Assembly: GCA_902785825.1 (NCBI GenBank)
Contig: CACZZZ010000001.1
Span: 118,583 to 182,582 of the forward strand
Direction: 5' to 3'
Origin: an uncultured Bacteroidia bacterium
Lineage (GTDB): Bacteria > Bacteroidota > Bacteroidia > Bacteroidales > UBA932
DNA length: 64,000 nucleotides
Below the pieces are notes generated by a model that saw only the letters and a program-made list of their open reading frames with translations, did not search any database and was not told the DNA's origin. Position numbers and translations under genes: made by a program. Of this stretch, positions 50,747 through 59,558 are shown one piece after another. Position 1 is the stretch's first letter. Each line of letters starts with the position of its first letter.

Positions 50747-52448
50747 TTATCTTACTGTTAACGATTTCCAGAATCTCAGTCTCTTCTTTTACAGCCTTGG
50801 CGGCGATTTCCTCCGCCTCGGCGATCAGTTCCTCAGCCTTCACCTTGTCGGCAAGCCCCACAGCGTTGATCTTGACATTGAGGCAGGCACCAAGCACCGC
50901 GCTTCTCGCAGCAAGCGCTCCGACTCCGGCATCAGACACGGAGTTAGGGTTCCCTTCAGTGGCCATCGCGCGGGCAACCTCGAAGACCTTGAAAGAAGCC
51001 TTCATTGTGCGTAAGGGAACCTGTGAGGCATATAGCGTAGCGGCCTCGATAGCCTGTTCTCTCGCGGCCTTCTCCTCATCGTTGCCTTTAGGGAGCCCGA
51101 ATGCGGCCATGATCTTGTCAAAAGCATCCGTGTCCTCATCCACAAGGCTGACCAGTTCCTTCATGATTGCCTGACCTTTCTCAGCCCAGTCTGAGAACTC
51201 TTTCCAGCGGTCGTCCCAGCCTCTCTTGTGGGCTGACAGATTGGCGACCATGGTCCCGAGAGCCGCTCCGAGAGCTCCCATGTAGGCCGAGATGGATCCG
51301 CCGCCCGGGGCAGGGGACTCAGAGGCGGTCTCGGAGGCGAACCCCTTCAGAGTCATCCTGACAAGTCTTTCATGCAGAGCGACTTCCGCAGGATCTTCCA
51401 TCAGATATTCAATAACCTTTTCTTTAGGATTGTACGGCCTGAGGTCGTCGAGGCTCATGGACTTGACGGCTATTTTCATTATCTCCTCGTCGGAGATGCC
51501 GAGGGACCGCCGCTGTTTCTCCAGATAATACTTCCCGGCGTCCATCAGCACGCTCTTAGGGACAAGGCCGACTATCTCCGTGCCAGTTACTTTCAGCCCC
51601 CTGACCGCAGCAGCCCTGCAGACTTCCTCGTAGGCGAGGTGAAGGGGAGTCGCCTCGATGTCGGTGATATTCATCGAGACCTGGGCGATCCCATATTCGT
51701 CTATGTACCATCCGATCGCTTTGCAACCCTTGAGTGTTCCCGGAATCCAGATCTGGTTCCCGTCGGCGTCTTTAAGAAGCTTTCCGGTCAACGATCCACC
51801 TTCCCTGGCCTTGCGTCCCTTCTCCCGAACATCGAAGGCCACCGCCATCGCCCTACGGGTCGAGGTGGTGTTGAGATTGAAGTTTACTGCGACAAGGAAG
51901 TTCCTGGCTCCCACATTGATAGCCCCGCAGCGGGCGACGGTCTCGTTATATTCCTTGGGGCTGAAATCCGGCCTTCTCTCGGGATCAGCAATCTTCTCGG
52001 GAAGAGCCTCGTACTCTCCTGCCCGGCAGACGGCCAAGTTCTTGCGCTCCGGTTTGAAGGCAGCCGCCTCGTAGCAATAGCAGGGAATCCCCAGTTCCTT
52101 GAATATCCTCTCGGCAAGTCCTCTGGCCAACACGGCGCATTCCTCCAAGGTTATACCCGAGACAGGAACCAGAGGCAGCACGTCGCACCCTCCGGAGCGG
52201 GGATGCGCGCCGTGATGGCGCCTCATGTCGATTACCTCACCTGATTTCCTCACACCTTGGAAAGCGGCCTCCAGGACCGCTCCAGGCTCCCCGACAAAGG
52301 TCACCACCGTGCGGTTAGTGGCCTCGCCCGGGTCAACATTCAAGACTTTCACTCCTTCTACCGACGCTATCGCCTTCACAATCTGGTCGATAACGCCTTT
52401 GTCACGCCCCTCGCTGAAATTGGGCACACACTCGATGATTTGTCTCAT
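50739..52448 (-). CDS. ftcD: Bifunctional glutamate formiminotransferase / formimino-THF cyclodeaminase
   Basis: 569 residues combining both enzymes, as in animal FTCD. Residues 1-300 are the transferase (ECVPNFSEGRDKGVIDQIVK, MRRHHGAHPRSGGCDVLPLV, PCYCYEAAAFKPERKNLAVC), moving the formimino group from formiminoglutamate to tetrahydrofolate and releasing glutamate. Residues 370-569 are the cyclodeaminase (ASESPAPGGGSISAYMGALG, VANLSAHKRG), yielding 5,10-methenyl-THF. It precedes hutU, so the cluster ends histidine breakdown in glutamate plus a one-carbon unit. Confidence 0.95.
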   Translation of the reverse strand: MRQIIECVPNFSEGRDKGVIDQIVKAIASVEGVKVLNVDPGEATNRTVVTFVGEPGAVLEAAFQGVRKSGEVIDMRRHHGAHPRSGGCDVLPLVPVSGITLEECAVLARGLAERIFKELGIPCYCYEAAAFKPERKNLAVCRAGEYEALPEKIADPERRPDFSPKEYNETVARCGAINVGARNFLVAVNFNLNTTSTRRAMAVAFDVREKGRKAREGGSLTGKLLKDADGNQIWIPGTLKGCKAIGWYIDEYGIAQVSMNITDIEATPLHLAYEEVCRAAAVRGLKVTGTEIVGLVPKSVLMDAGKYYLEKQRRSLGISDEEIMKIAVKSMSLDDLRPYNPKEKVIEYLMEDPAEVALHERLVRMTLKGFASETASESPAPGGGSISAYMGALGAALGTMVANLSAHKRGWDDRWKEFSDWAEKGQAIMKELVSLVDEDTDAFDKIMAAFGLPKGNDEEKAAREQAIEAATLYASQVPLRTMKASFKVFEVARAMATEGNPNSVSDAGVGALAARSAVLGACLNVKINAVGLADKVKAEELIAEAEEIAAKAVKEETEILEIVNSKING

Positions 52449-52476
52449 TATGGTTTTAGTGTTATTGTTAGTGTTA

Positions 52477-53616
52477 TTATATGATCAGGTAAAGCAGCAC
52501 TATCGTCCAGTGGGCTACGATGGCTGCAACGAGGCCTCCTACCGTGTGGGAGAGGATGGCCTTGCCGGTGAGCTCACGGTAGCCGAGGGAGTCCAGCATC
52601 GCCGTGTGGGTGCTCAGGAAGCCGCTCCAGCACATTCCGATAGCGGTGAAGACCGCTATGGCGTTGCCGTCGATCCATCCCTGGGCGGCGAAGTTGGGAA
52701 CCAGACTCAAGGCCGCCCCGACGGCTCCGAGGGCAGTGATCGGGAAAGCGATCTGGTGAGGATCCCCAAACCCGAACAGACCCTTGAACAGCCAATCCAC
52801 TTTGTTCGCGAGCCAGGGGAGTAGCTCAGTCCCCTGATATGCGGCTCCTGTGAAGGCCCCACTCGCATCCGGACCGAAAGTGAGGATCATGACCAGGGTG
52901 GAGATGATCAGCACTCCGGGGATGATCGCGAGTCCGACCTCGACCCCGTTCTTACCGCCGTCCAAAAGGGCGTTAAGGGTCCTCAGGAATACGCTTTTCT
53001 CCTCGACATGCTCCGGCTCGGCATTGATGGCCTCAAGTTCCTCGTCGCTGACGACATCCTCGTCCTTGTAGGCCGGATAAGCCTTGATGACGAAGTGCTG
53101 CATCAGCCTCGTGGTCACGACACAGCCTGCCACGGCACCGAAAAGACCGACGAGAGGCTCCACGAAATACCCCTGGCTGATCATGAATATTATCACGATC
53201 AGTCCCATTCCGAAAGCGGTACCGAAATTAGTAAGGGAGATGTACTGGTATTTCTTGAAATAGCTGGCGAAACGCTTGTCCTTGGTCAGGGTGATGATTG
53301 CCGGGTTGTCCGAAAGGAAGGTCATGACGGCTCCGAGGGAGGCGACTCCCGGGAGGTTGAAAATAGGCCTCATGAGTGGCCTGAGCAGTTTCTCTATGAG
53401 ATCGACAACTCCGAACTCCACGAACAGCTTTCCGAGCGCTCCGGTGATCACGCATATTCCCATAAGGTAGAATACGGTGTTCAGGAGCAGGTCGTGAGCC
53501 GTGCGCATGATGGTGTTGAGCATGTTGGCGGCTCCCATCACAATGCCCATGTAGGTGAACAGTCCGACGACGATGGTCAGGCACACAATGGCTGACACTG
53601 TACGGTTTCTTTTCAT
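52477..53616 (-). CDS. Nucleoside-recognition (GATE) membrane protein near hut genes
   Basis: 379 residues with about ten helices. The repeats GALGKLFVEFGVVDLIEKLL, LSDNPAIITLTKDKRFASYF, NALLDGGKNGVEVGLAIIPG and GFGDPHQIAFPITALGAVGA fit the nucleoside-recognition/GATE transporter group (CD0519/CD1768-type). A charged loop (residues 185-215) splits two halves. It sits 28 bases before ftcD on the same strand, so it could carry histidine, urocanate or a related compound, but the family has no assigned substrate. Confidence 0.75.
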   Translation of the reverse strand: MKRNRTVSAIVCLTIVVGLFTYMGIVMGAANMLNTIMRTAHDLLLNTVFYLMGICVITGALGKLFVEFGVVDLIEKLLRPLMRPIFNLPGVASLGAVMTFLSDNPAIITLTKDKRFASYFKKYQYISLTNFGTAFGMGLIVIIFMISQGYFVEPLVGLFGAVAGCVVTTRLMQHFVIKAYPAYKDEDVVSDEELEAINAEPEHVEEKSVFLRTLNALLDGGKNGVEVGLAIIPGVLIISTLVMILTFGPDASGAFTGAAYQGTELLPWLANKVDWLFKGLFGFGDPHQIAFPITALGAVGAALSLVPNFAAQGWIDGNAIAVFTAIGMCWSGFLSTHTAMLDSLGYRELTGKAILSHTVGGLVAAIVAHWTIVLLYLII

Positions 53617-53620
53617 ATCC

Positions 53621-55087
53621 TTACAAATACTCTATCTCAAAATCGTAATCCCATTGGCTGAAATAAAGGTTACCTCCTTCCCACTCGACCTCACCTCTCT
53701 GGAAATCCACCGTGTCGCTTCTGGGGTAATTCTTGACAGGGGAGAACTCTCTTCCGTAATCATTGTTCACGATCAGCCTGTAAGGCTCTATGCCTCCAAG
53801 GAAGAAATCGCCACCGTAAGGTGTCATGCCGAAGCTCTGGTCCACAGGCACCCATCCGAAACCCTCGAAATAAAGCTTTCCCCAGTCGTGGAGATTCTTC
53901 GCTCCTGGGTGCATCATCAAGCCGCTCTCCCATCGTGCGGGAATACCCTTGTAGCGGCACATGGTAAGAAGAAGCAGTGTCTTCATGCCGCAGTCTCCGT
54001 GGCCTTCGGTAAGTACATATTCAGGAATATTCTCAATCGTCGAATACTCCCTGGCGGACGCCCAGGGGATGTTTTCGTCTATCCACGTGAAGAAAGCCTT
54101 TGCCTGCAGGTAGGGATTGTCGATACCGGCTGAGAGTGAGTCGGCCAAGGCTTTGATCCTGTCGGTGAATATGATATGCTTTTCCCGCTCGGAGGTGTAT
54201 TCCTTGTACTCCTCGGTCGTGGTGTCGTAAGGCAACACCAGCGTGGGTGGTATCAGATGAAACTCTCCATAAGAGGTGTACTCGAAGACCTCGTAGAAGG
54301 TGACGTCTTTGTACCGGTTTGTCTTAGCCTCCATATAAAGGCTGCTGTGGGCGCACGAAGGATCGGAGAAGGTGATCTTTTCCATAGGGAATGCCACGCT
54401 GTCCACTCCTGCCTCGATGAATTTGATGTCGGTCTGCCTGGGAACATCGGCCCTTGGGTAAGGCAACCAGCACCTCAGAGTCTTTCCGGGCCTGAGGGTA
54501 TTCACCGGCACCGTCAAGGAAAAGCGCACCCTCATCTTCTTCGGCAGAGCCAGGTACGGGTTTTCCGGCACGCCGAGGTCTCCGGTCCGCATCCATTCTC
54601 GCTTCGCTGCGGCTGAGTACGTCCCGGGGACCTCGGCGCTGCCGTCCCATGACCAATCGTCGCTGGCGTCAAACCGACTAAGTACTTCTTCTTTGATGGC
54701 AGGAATCGTCACGGCGTCGATCTCCTCGTGACCTCCGGAAGGCTGTCCGTCAATCAGTTCCTTCTTGGCCTTCATCTCCGGCACCAGCCTGAACAGGTTT
54801 GGAGCGGCGTTGCGGAAATACATCGTACGCTTGCCGATAACCATCGACTCCAACTTGCCAGACTTCGTCCATGCGTCAATTTGCTCGTCAGTAACGTAAG
54901 GGTCATATTTCCGGATATAATCCTTCACTTCCTCCCTAGTCCTGCAGAAATCGACAGCAAGCCTTTGGCTGAGGTCCCTGTCCCAAGAGTATTTGTGCCT
55001 GATATGCCTTGGGACCCAGATGTTGGCGGCCAGTGCGACAGCCACCATTATCCAGAGGATTATCTCGCTTTTTTTCATCTTAGCCAT
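53621..55087 (-). CDS. Transglutaminase-like membrane-anchored protein
   Basis: 488 residues. One N-terminal membrane helix (IILWIMVAVALAANIWV), a domain of about 200 residues, and a transglutaminase core with the triad visible: Cys in EGHGDCGMKTLLLLTMC, His in NLHDWGKLYF, Asp in GWVPVDQSFGM. Relatives act as proteases or peptide cross-linkers. Residues 156-177 (from GTYSAAAKREWMRTG) are coded by the palindromic repeat at 54572-54637. It follows the dipeptide epimerase gene by 11 bases; similar pairs occur in Bacteroidales and suggest use of cell-wall or dietary peptides. Confidence 0.85.
   Translation of the reverse strand: MAKMKKSEIILWIMVAVALAANIWVPRHIRHKYSWDRDLSQRLAVDFCRTREEVKDYIRKYDPYVTDEQIDAWTKSGKLESMVIGKRTMYFRNAAPNLFRLVPEMKAKKELIDGQPSGGHEEIDAVTIPAIKEEVLSRFDASDDWSWDGSAEVPGTYSAAAKREWMRTGDLGVPENPYLALPKKMRVRFSLTVPVNTLRPGKTLRCWLPYPRADVPRQTDIKFIEAGVDSVAFPMEKITFSDPSCAHSSLYMEAKTNRYKDVTFYEVFEYTSYGEFHLIPPTLVLPYDTTTEEYKEYTSEREKHIIFTDRIKALADSLSAGIDNPYLQAKAFFTWIDENIPWASAREYSTIENIPEYVLTEGHGDCGMKTLLLLTMCRYKGIPARWESGLMMHPGAKNLHDWGKLYFEGFGWVPVDQSFGMTPYGGDFFLGGIEPYRLIVNNDYGREFSPVKNYPRSDTVDFQRGEVEWEGGNLYFSQWDYDFEIEYL
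54572..54637 (-). repeat. In-frame palindromic repeat inside transglutaminase gene
   Basis: Arms GCCGAGGTCTCCGG (54572-54585) and its inverted copy (54624-54637) match at 13 of 14 positions, and with one gap the pairing continues five more bases. The block 54584-54621 matches the truB repeat at 35 of 38 positions. The sense strand reads it as TYSAAAKREWM, a different frame from the RTQPQRSEDG peptide in TruB. Confidence 0.78.
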
Positions 55088-55098
55088 AAAAGGATGGT

Positions 55099-56289
55099 TT
55101 AAATGCCGAATTGTCCTATGGGTTTTATCCCGATTCCGGGCCTGTCCGGTAGGGTAATCTTGCCTTTCACGACTGTCATACCCTCAAACAAGTCATTGCT
55201 GATCAACAGGTTCCCGTCGAGGTCGGCGAAATCGACGATAGGGGAGAGCTGGGCTGCGGCAGAGACCGCGCAGGAGGTCTCGGTCATGCATCCTATCATC
55301 ACCTTCATGCCTTCGGCCCTGGCGTAGTTCGCCATCTTCCAGGCCTCACGCATACCGGTACACTTCATCAGTTTGATGTTGATTCCGGAATATGCTCCCT
55401 TGATCGCCGGGATGTCTTTCAAGCGTTGGATCGCCTCGTCGGCAAATACCGGGAGCGGACTGTTCTCCGTGATCCATGCGTTCTCATCGAGCATTTCCTT
55501 CGGCATCGGCTGCTCAACCATCACGACACCATGCTCAGCGAGCCAATGAATCATCTCCAGGGCCTGTTTCTTGTCTTTCCAGCCCTGGTTGGCGTCCACG
55601 GCTATCGGGAGGTCGGTGATCTCCCGGATAGTCTCGATCATCTCTTTGTCGTTGTCCAGACCGACCTTGACTTTCAGGATGTTGAATTTGTCGGCGCATT
55701 CCTTGGTCTTCTCCCTTACTACATCGGGAGTGTCGATCCCGATAGTGAAGGTCGTGTCGGGAGCCTTCGACGGATCGAGCCCCCAGATCCTATACCAGGG
55801 CTGACCCAAAAGTTTTCCGACCAAGTCGTGAAGGGCGATGTCCACCGCCGCCTTGGCGGCTGTGTCTCCTTCGCTTAGGCTGTCCACATATTCCAGGATC
55901 CCATCGATTTGGAACGGGTCCTTGAACTGCTCCAGATTCACTTTCTTAAGGAATGCGGAGACGGTCTCGACGGACTGGCCGAGATATGGCGGCATCGAAG
56001 CCTCACCGTAGCCAGTGAATCCGTCATATTCAATCTTCACCTGTACATCCGGAGTCGTTGTCCTTGAATATGAGGCGACAGTGAAAGTGTGGCGGAGCTG
56101 GAGCTCGTAGGGCTCGAAGCTCAGTTTCATCCTGGCGGGACCGGCGGTGTTGACGTGGTAGCCTTCCACGGTCGCCCCCACCGTTCTCTTCTTCACTTCC
56201 TGTACGGCGTAGGATGTTGCCGCCCCGACAGCCGCTCCGGCGACTGCCGAGGTGGCTGTCTTTATGAATTCCCTACGGTTGAAGGGCAT
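55099..56289 (-). CDS. Dipeptide epimerase (L-Ala-D/L-Glu epimerase type)
   Basis: 396 residues, enolase superfamily. N-terminus has a Tat-like signal (NRREFIKTATSAVAGAAVGA), so it is likely exported folded, which is unusual because the E. coli and Bacillus enzymes are cytoplasmic. Seen: FTGYGEASMPPYLGQS, the catalytic Lys pair in ILKVKVGLD, metal Asp in LPIAVDANQGW, Glu in MVEQPMPKE, Asp in PVFADEAIQ, second Lys in GINIKLMKC, and DLDGNLLISNDLF. The enzyme turns L-Ala-D-Glu from murein into L-Ala-L-Glu. Specificity for other dipeptides is possible. Confidence 0.9.
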   Translation of the reverse strand: MPFNRREFIKTATSAVAGAAVGAATSYAVQEVKKRTVGATVEGYHVNTAGPARMKLSFEPYELQLRHTFTVASYSRTTTPDVQVKIEYDGFTGYGEASMPPYLGQSVETVSAFLKKVNLEQFKDPFQIDGILEYVDSLSEGDTAAKAAVDIALHDLVGKLLGQPWYRIWGLDPSKAPDTTFTIGIDTPDVVREKTKECADKFNILKVKVGLDNDKEMIETIREITDLPIAVDANQGWKDKKQALEMIHWLAEHGVVMVEQPMPKEMLDENAWITENSPLPVFADEAIQRLKDIPAIKGAYSGINIKLMKCTGMREAWKMANYARAEGMKVMIGCMTETSCAVSAAAQLSPIVDFADLDGNLLISNDLFEGMTVVKGKITLPDRPGIGIKPIGQFGI

Positions 56290-56293
56290 ATCC

Positions 56294-57391
56294 CTAAAGC
56301 GTATCGAGCCAGGCCTTCATCTCCGGAGTCTTAGCATAAGCGGAGCGGAAGAGGGCCATCTGGTTGCGGGTACGCACCAGGTTGTGCTCGGGGTATTTGA
56401 TCTTGTAATATGTGTCTCCGTTGATGTAGTCGGCGAAGAACCTGACGGCCTGCATGAACGGGAAGAGGCATGCGGCGTAGGGAAGGTTATCCTTCTCGAC
56501 CTGGGTCAGGAAGGACTTGGTGCCTCTGATGTAACCTCTTGAGAATGCTTTGAATATGTCCATGTCGAAGTCCACCTTGTCCAATTCCGGGGAATCCTCG
56601 GCGACAGGGTTGGCGGCATAACGTAGGAAGTCCCCGAAGTCGGAGAAGACGTAGCTCGGCATCAGGGTGTCAAGGTCGATGACACAGAGGACGTTCCCGT
56701 TCTCGTCGAACATCATGTTGTTGACCTTGGTGTCGCAGTGGCAGATACGCTTGGGAAGGATGCCGTCCCTATGCATCTGCTCGGCCTTGCACATCTCTAC
56801 ACCGTGCTTGTCGATTTCCTCAAGGATCTTGTGGAGTTCTCCGTCCTTGGGATCGGCGGCGAGTCTTCCGGCCTTGTCGTCGTGGACGGCCTCCACGAGT
56901 TGGCGGAGTCTCAGTTCCATGTTGTGGAAGTCCGGAATGGTCTCCCCGAGGGTGTCGGGAATGTCGGCGAGCATCGCCTCGAAATTGCCGAAGGCCTCTC
57001 CGGCATATTCGGAATATTCAGGATTGACGGTTTCGTAGGTCTTGGCTCCCGTGATGAACACGGAGATTCTCCAGAACTTGCTGTCCACCTCGATATAGGT
57101 CTTTGGACTGTCCTTCAAAGGGATGAATCTCAGTACCTTCCGGTCGATGTCAGTCTCTCCGGCGGCCTCCAGCTTGCGGCGGATGTGCCTGGTCGCCGCC
57201 TCGATGTTGTGCTGGAGCAGTTCCACATCCTGGAACACGGCGTTATTGATCCGTTGAAGCACATAATCAGGAGTGCCGTCTCCGGTTGTCACCTTATAGG
57301 TGTCATTGATGAGTCCGTTCCCCAGCGGGGCTATTTCCTTGACCTCACCTTCGATGGCGAAGCGTTCTACGATCTTTTTCAGGTCTTCCAT
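56294..57391 (-). CDS. N-acetylhexosamine-1-kinase-like phosphotransferase
   Basis: 365 residues, aminoglycoside-phosphotransferase fold. LGNGLINDTYKVTTGDGTPD, YVLQRINNAVFQDVELLQHN, the catalytic loop RICHCDTKVNNMMFDENGNV, the metal loop CVIDLDTLMPSYVFSDFGDF, FFADYINGDTYYKIKYPEHN and LVRTRNQMAL all follow bifidobacterial NahK, which phosphorylates GlcNAc/GalNAc at C1. The substrate here is probably an amino sugar. First gene of the minus-strand directon that continues with the epimerase (4-base gap) and ends with hutI. Confidence 0.85.
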   Translation of the reverse strand: MEDLKKIVERFAIEGEVKEIAPLGNGLINDTYKVTTGDGTPDYVLQRINNAVFQDVELLQHNIEAATRHIRRKLEAAGETDIDRKVLRFIPLKDSPKTYIEVDSKFWRISVFITGAKTYETVNPEYSEYAGEAFGNFEAMLADIPDTLGETIPDFHNMELRLRQLVEAVHDDKAGRLAADPKDGELHKILEEIDKHGVEMCKAEQMHRDGILPKRICHCDTKVNNMMFDENGNVLCVIDLDTLMPSYVFSDFGDFLRYAANPVAEDSPELDKVDFDMDIFKAFSRGYIRGTKSFLTQVEKDNLPYAACLFPFMQAVRFFADYINGDTYYKIKYPEHNLVRTRNQMALFRSAYAKTPEMKAWLDTL

Positions 57392-57426
57392 TATTACGTG
57401 TTTTAGTGTTTGACGTTTTAATCTTT

Positions 57427-57434
57427 CAAAAATA
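57427..57434 (-). promoter_or_regulatory. Possible -7 box for kinase-to-hut directon
   Basis: TATTTTTG on the minus strand, 35 bases before ATG 57391. No well-spaced -33 is seen. Another hexamer-like box, AATATTTG (57436-57443), is nearby. Confidence 0.35.
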
Positions 57435-57461
57435 ACAAATATTCACGAAATTCGCAGGGTT

Positions 57462-58631
57462 ATGGAAAAGAAAAGATACGTTGTGCTCGACGCCCTCAGG
57501 GGCTTTGCCATTCTGGGAATATGTCTGGCAAATTTCCCCGAGTTCTCATTATGGACCTTCTCGGATTCTTCCACATGGACTATGACCGACAAGGTCACCC
57601 GGGCGATCCAGACTTTCCTGGTTGACGGTAAGTTCTACACTCTGTTTTCCCTTCTGTTCGGAATGGGTTTCAGCATCCAGCTTGAGAACGCTGAACAGAA
57701 GACCAGGACTTTCTATCGTCGGATGATCATTCTTTTCCTGATCGGACTTTGCCATCTGTTCTTCCTTTGGAGCGGGGACATCCTGATGCTCTACGCGGCC
57801 ATGGGCATGCTGCTACCTCTGTTTAAACGCTTGTCTACCAAAGGGATACTTATATCGGCCGGAATATTCCTTGTCCTCCCTGTTATCTGCGAGGCTATTC
57901 TCGGTACCACACTGTCTGATCCCCTTGAGGCTGAGCAGTGGAGAATTTGTGCCCTATACGGCATTACGGAGGCCAATTTCGGGACGTGGCTGGCCGACAT
58001 CACAAGTTATAAAGGCATGCTACAGTTCCTCCATCAGGGAGCCGTGGAGCGGATGTGGGAGTTTGTCTCCAGCTACCGTTTCTTTAAGGTGCTGGGACTG
58101 TTCCTGATCGGATTTGCGATTGGTAGGGAAAAGTTGTTCGCGGACTTGGGAGCACACCGGAAGTTGCTGAAAAATATTCTGTTATACGGATTGCTTCTGG
58201 GCATTCCCGTTAGTTTCCTCTACACTTGGAGCTCTATGGCCGGAGAGCCTCTCGGGAGCGTGGCGCATAGCGTTTTCTATCTTTTGAGCGTCTATCCGAT
58301 GGGCTTCGCCTACGCCGCAGGATTCTGCATGCTCTTTGACCGTTCTCCTGAAGGTAAGGGCTGGCTGTTGCTGACTAAGCCTGGAAAGGTCGCGTGTACC
58401 AACTATCTGATGCAATCGGTTCTGGGGGTCGTGATCTTTTACGGGATCGGATTCAGTCTTGGTGGAAAGATCGGCTTGCTTGGCACTGAAGCCATCGCGG
58501 CTGGAGTATATGCCCTTGAGATCGCCGCCAGCGCGTTGTGGCTGAGCTACTTCCGTTTTGGCCCAGTCGAATGGGTCTGGCGCATGCTGACTTATGGTCA
58601 GCGCCTTCCGCTTCGTAAAACCGAGAAGTAG
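57462..58631 (+). CDS. DUF418 (YeiB-like) membrane protein
   Basis: 389 residues with about ten helices. N-terminal RYVVLDALRGFAILGICLAN, then LFSLLFGMGFSIQLE, FYRRMIILFLIGLCHLFFLW, and the C-terminal DUF418 region GKVACTNYLMQSVLGVVIFY with LSYFRFGPVEWVWRMLTYG. The architecture is related to acyltransferase-3-type heparan N-acetyltransferase proteins; the substrate is unknown. It diverges from the NahK-like gene; a TIM-barrel gene follows after 18 bases. Confidence 0.88.
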   Translation: MEKKRYVVLDALRGFAILGICLANFPEFSLWTFSDSSTWTMTDKVTRAIQTFLVDGKFYTLFSLLFGMGFSIQLENAEQKTRTFYRRMIILFLIGLCHLFFLWSGDILMLYAAMGMLLPLFKRLSTKGILISAGIFLVLPVICEAILGTTLSDPLEAEQWRICALYGITEANFGTWLADITSYKGMLQFLHQGAVERMWEFVSSYRFFKVLGLFLIGFAIGREKLFADLGAHRKLLKNILLYGLLLGIPVSFLYTWSSMAGEPLGSVAHSVFYLLSVYPMGFAYAAGFCMLFDRSPEGKGWLLLTKPGKVACTNYLMQSVLGVVIFYGIGFSLGGKIGLLGTEAIAAGVYALEIAASALWLSYFRFGPVEWVWRMLTYGQRLPLRKTEK

Positions 58632-58649
58632 AATTATAGATTATAACTC

Positions 58650-59549
58650 ATGAAGCGATTCTTTGTTTTTTTATTTGTGTCAATGGCGTCTATCGTCGTA
58701 GCGACGTCATGCACAAATGGTTCTGACAAGAAACCCCTGATCGTTACGACAACTGATGTTTTCGAAGATGGCTACCCTGCGGAAAAAGCGATAGACAGGC
58801 TCGCCAGTCTCGGTTATGAGGGAATCGACATAGGTCTGGACTATTGGACGTTCGAGGGATCACCTTTAGCCGCAGACAATTACACTGAATGGGGAAAAAC
58901 CTTGCGCGCCCATGCCGATAAAGTCGGCATACCATACACTCATGCCCATGCTCCCGGAGATGCGGGCAATAGCTGGTGGGTGGAGCGGTCCATTGAAATG
59001 TCAGCGATTCTCGGGGCGAAATATCTTGTCGTTCACCCGATATTCAAGATTGATGGCAATGACATAGAAGATAGGGATCAATTCATATCCATCAATGCCG
59101 AGGCGATTCGGAAGTGGCTTCCTCTGCTCAAAGAAAAGGACGTTGTCATTCTCTCTGAGAATATTCTCTGGGGAGCGTCCAAGGACCCCCGCATCATCGC
59201 TGATCTTGTGAAGGAGGTTGACAGCCCTTATTTCGGCTGGTGTTTTGACGTCGGGCATGCCTGGAGTTGCGGTTTTGCTCCCGATATTCTTAAGCAATGC
59301 GGCACTGTGCCGCTTTCCCTCCACATCCAGGACAATCACGGGAACGGGGACGAACACCTGATTCCCGGGGATGGAACCATTGATTTTGACCTGTTCCTTT
59401 CGACTCTGAAAGAGGTCGGTTACAAAGGCGACTGCGTTCTTGAGGCGCACCATCAGAGCCTTGAGGCTCCGGATGCTGAGCGAGACGAGATTCTCGCGAG
59501 GCTCCTCGATGTGTCTCGGGACATTAGAGACCGGATGAGCTCCCGCTGA
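58650..59549 (+). CDS. Sugar phosphate isomerase/epimerase-like TIM-barrel lipoprotein
   Basis: 299 residues, lipoprotein signal (lipobox ATSC). The barrel belongs to the xylose-isomerase-like (AP endonuclease 2) superfamily: AIDRLASLGYEGIDIGLDYW, GAKYLVVHPIF, VVILSENILWG, WCFDVGHAWSCGFAPDILKQ, LHIQDNHGNGDEHLIPGDGT, DCVLEAHHQSL. Conserved Glu, Asp, His and Glu residues are in place for a divalent metal. Such exported relatives process sugars or cyclitols in Bacteroidota; substrate unknown. Confidence 0.87.
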   Translation: MKRFFVFLFVSMASIVVATSCTNGSDKKPLIVTTTDVFEDGYPAEKAIDRLASLGYEGIDIGLDYWTFEGSPLAADNYTEWGKTLRAHADKVGIPYTHAHAPGDAGNSWWVERSIEMSAILGAKYLVVHPIFKIDGNDIEDRDQFISINAEAIRKWLPLLKEKDVVILSENILWGASKDPRIIADLVKEVDSPYFGWCFDVGHAWSCGFAPDILKQCGTVPLSLHIQDNHGNGDEHLIPGDGTIDFDLFLSTLKEVGYKGDCVLEAHHQSLEAPDAERDEILARLLDVSRDIRDRMSSR

Positions 59550-59558
59550 CACCGAAGA

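Noticed and set aside
46021..52448. Histidine degradation cluster as novel in itself
   Set aside because: ftcD-hutU-hutH-hutI is a standard Bacteroidota arrangement; only its linkage with murein and amino-sugar genes is reported.
53008..53595. 195-codon plus-strand frame inside the GATE membrane protein gene
   Set aside because: Antisense to a well-supported membrane protein; His/Glu/Asp-rich translation is a shadow of hydrophobic codons.
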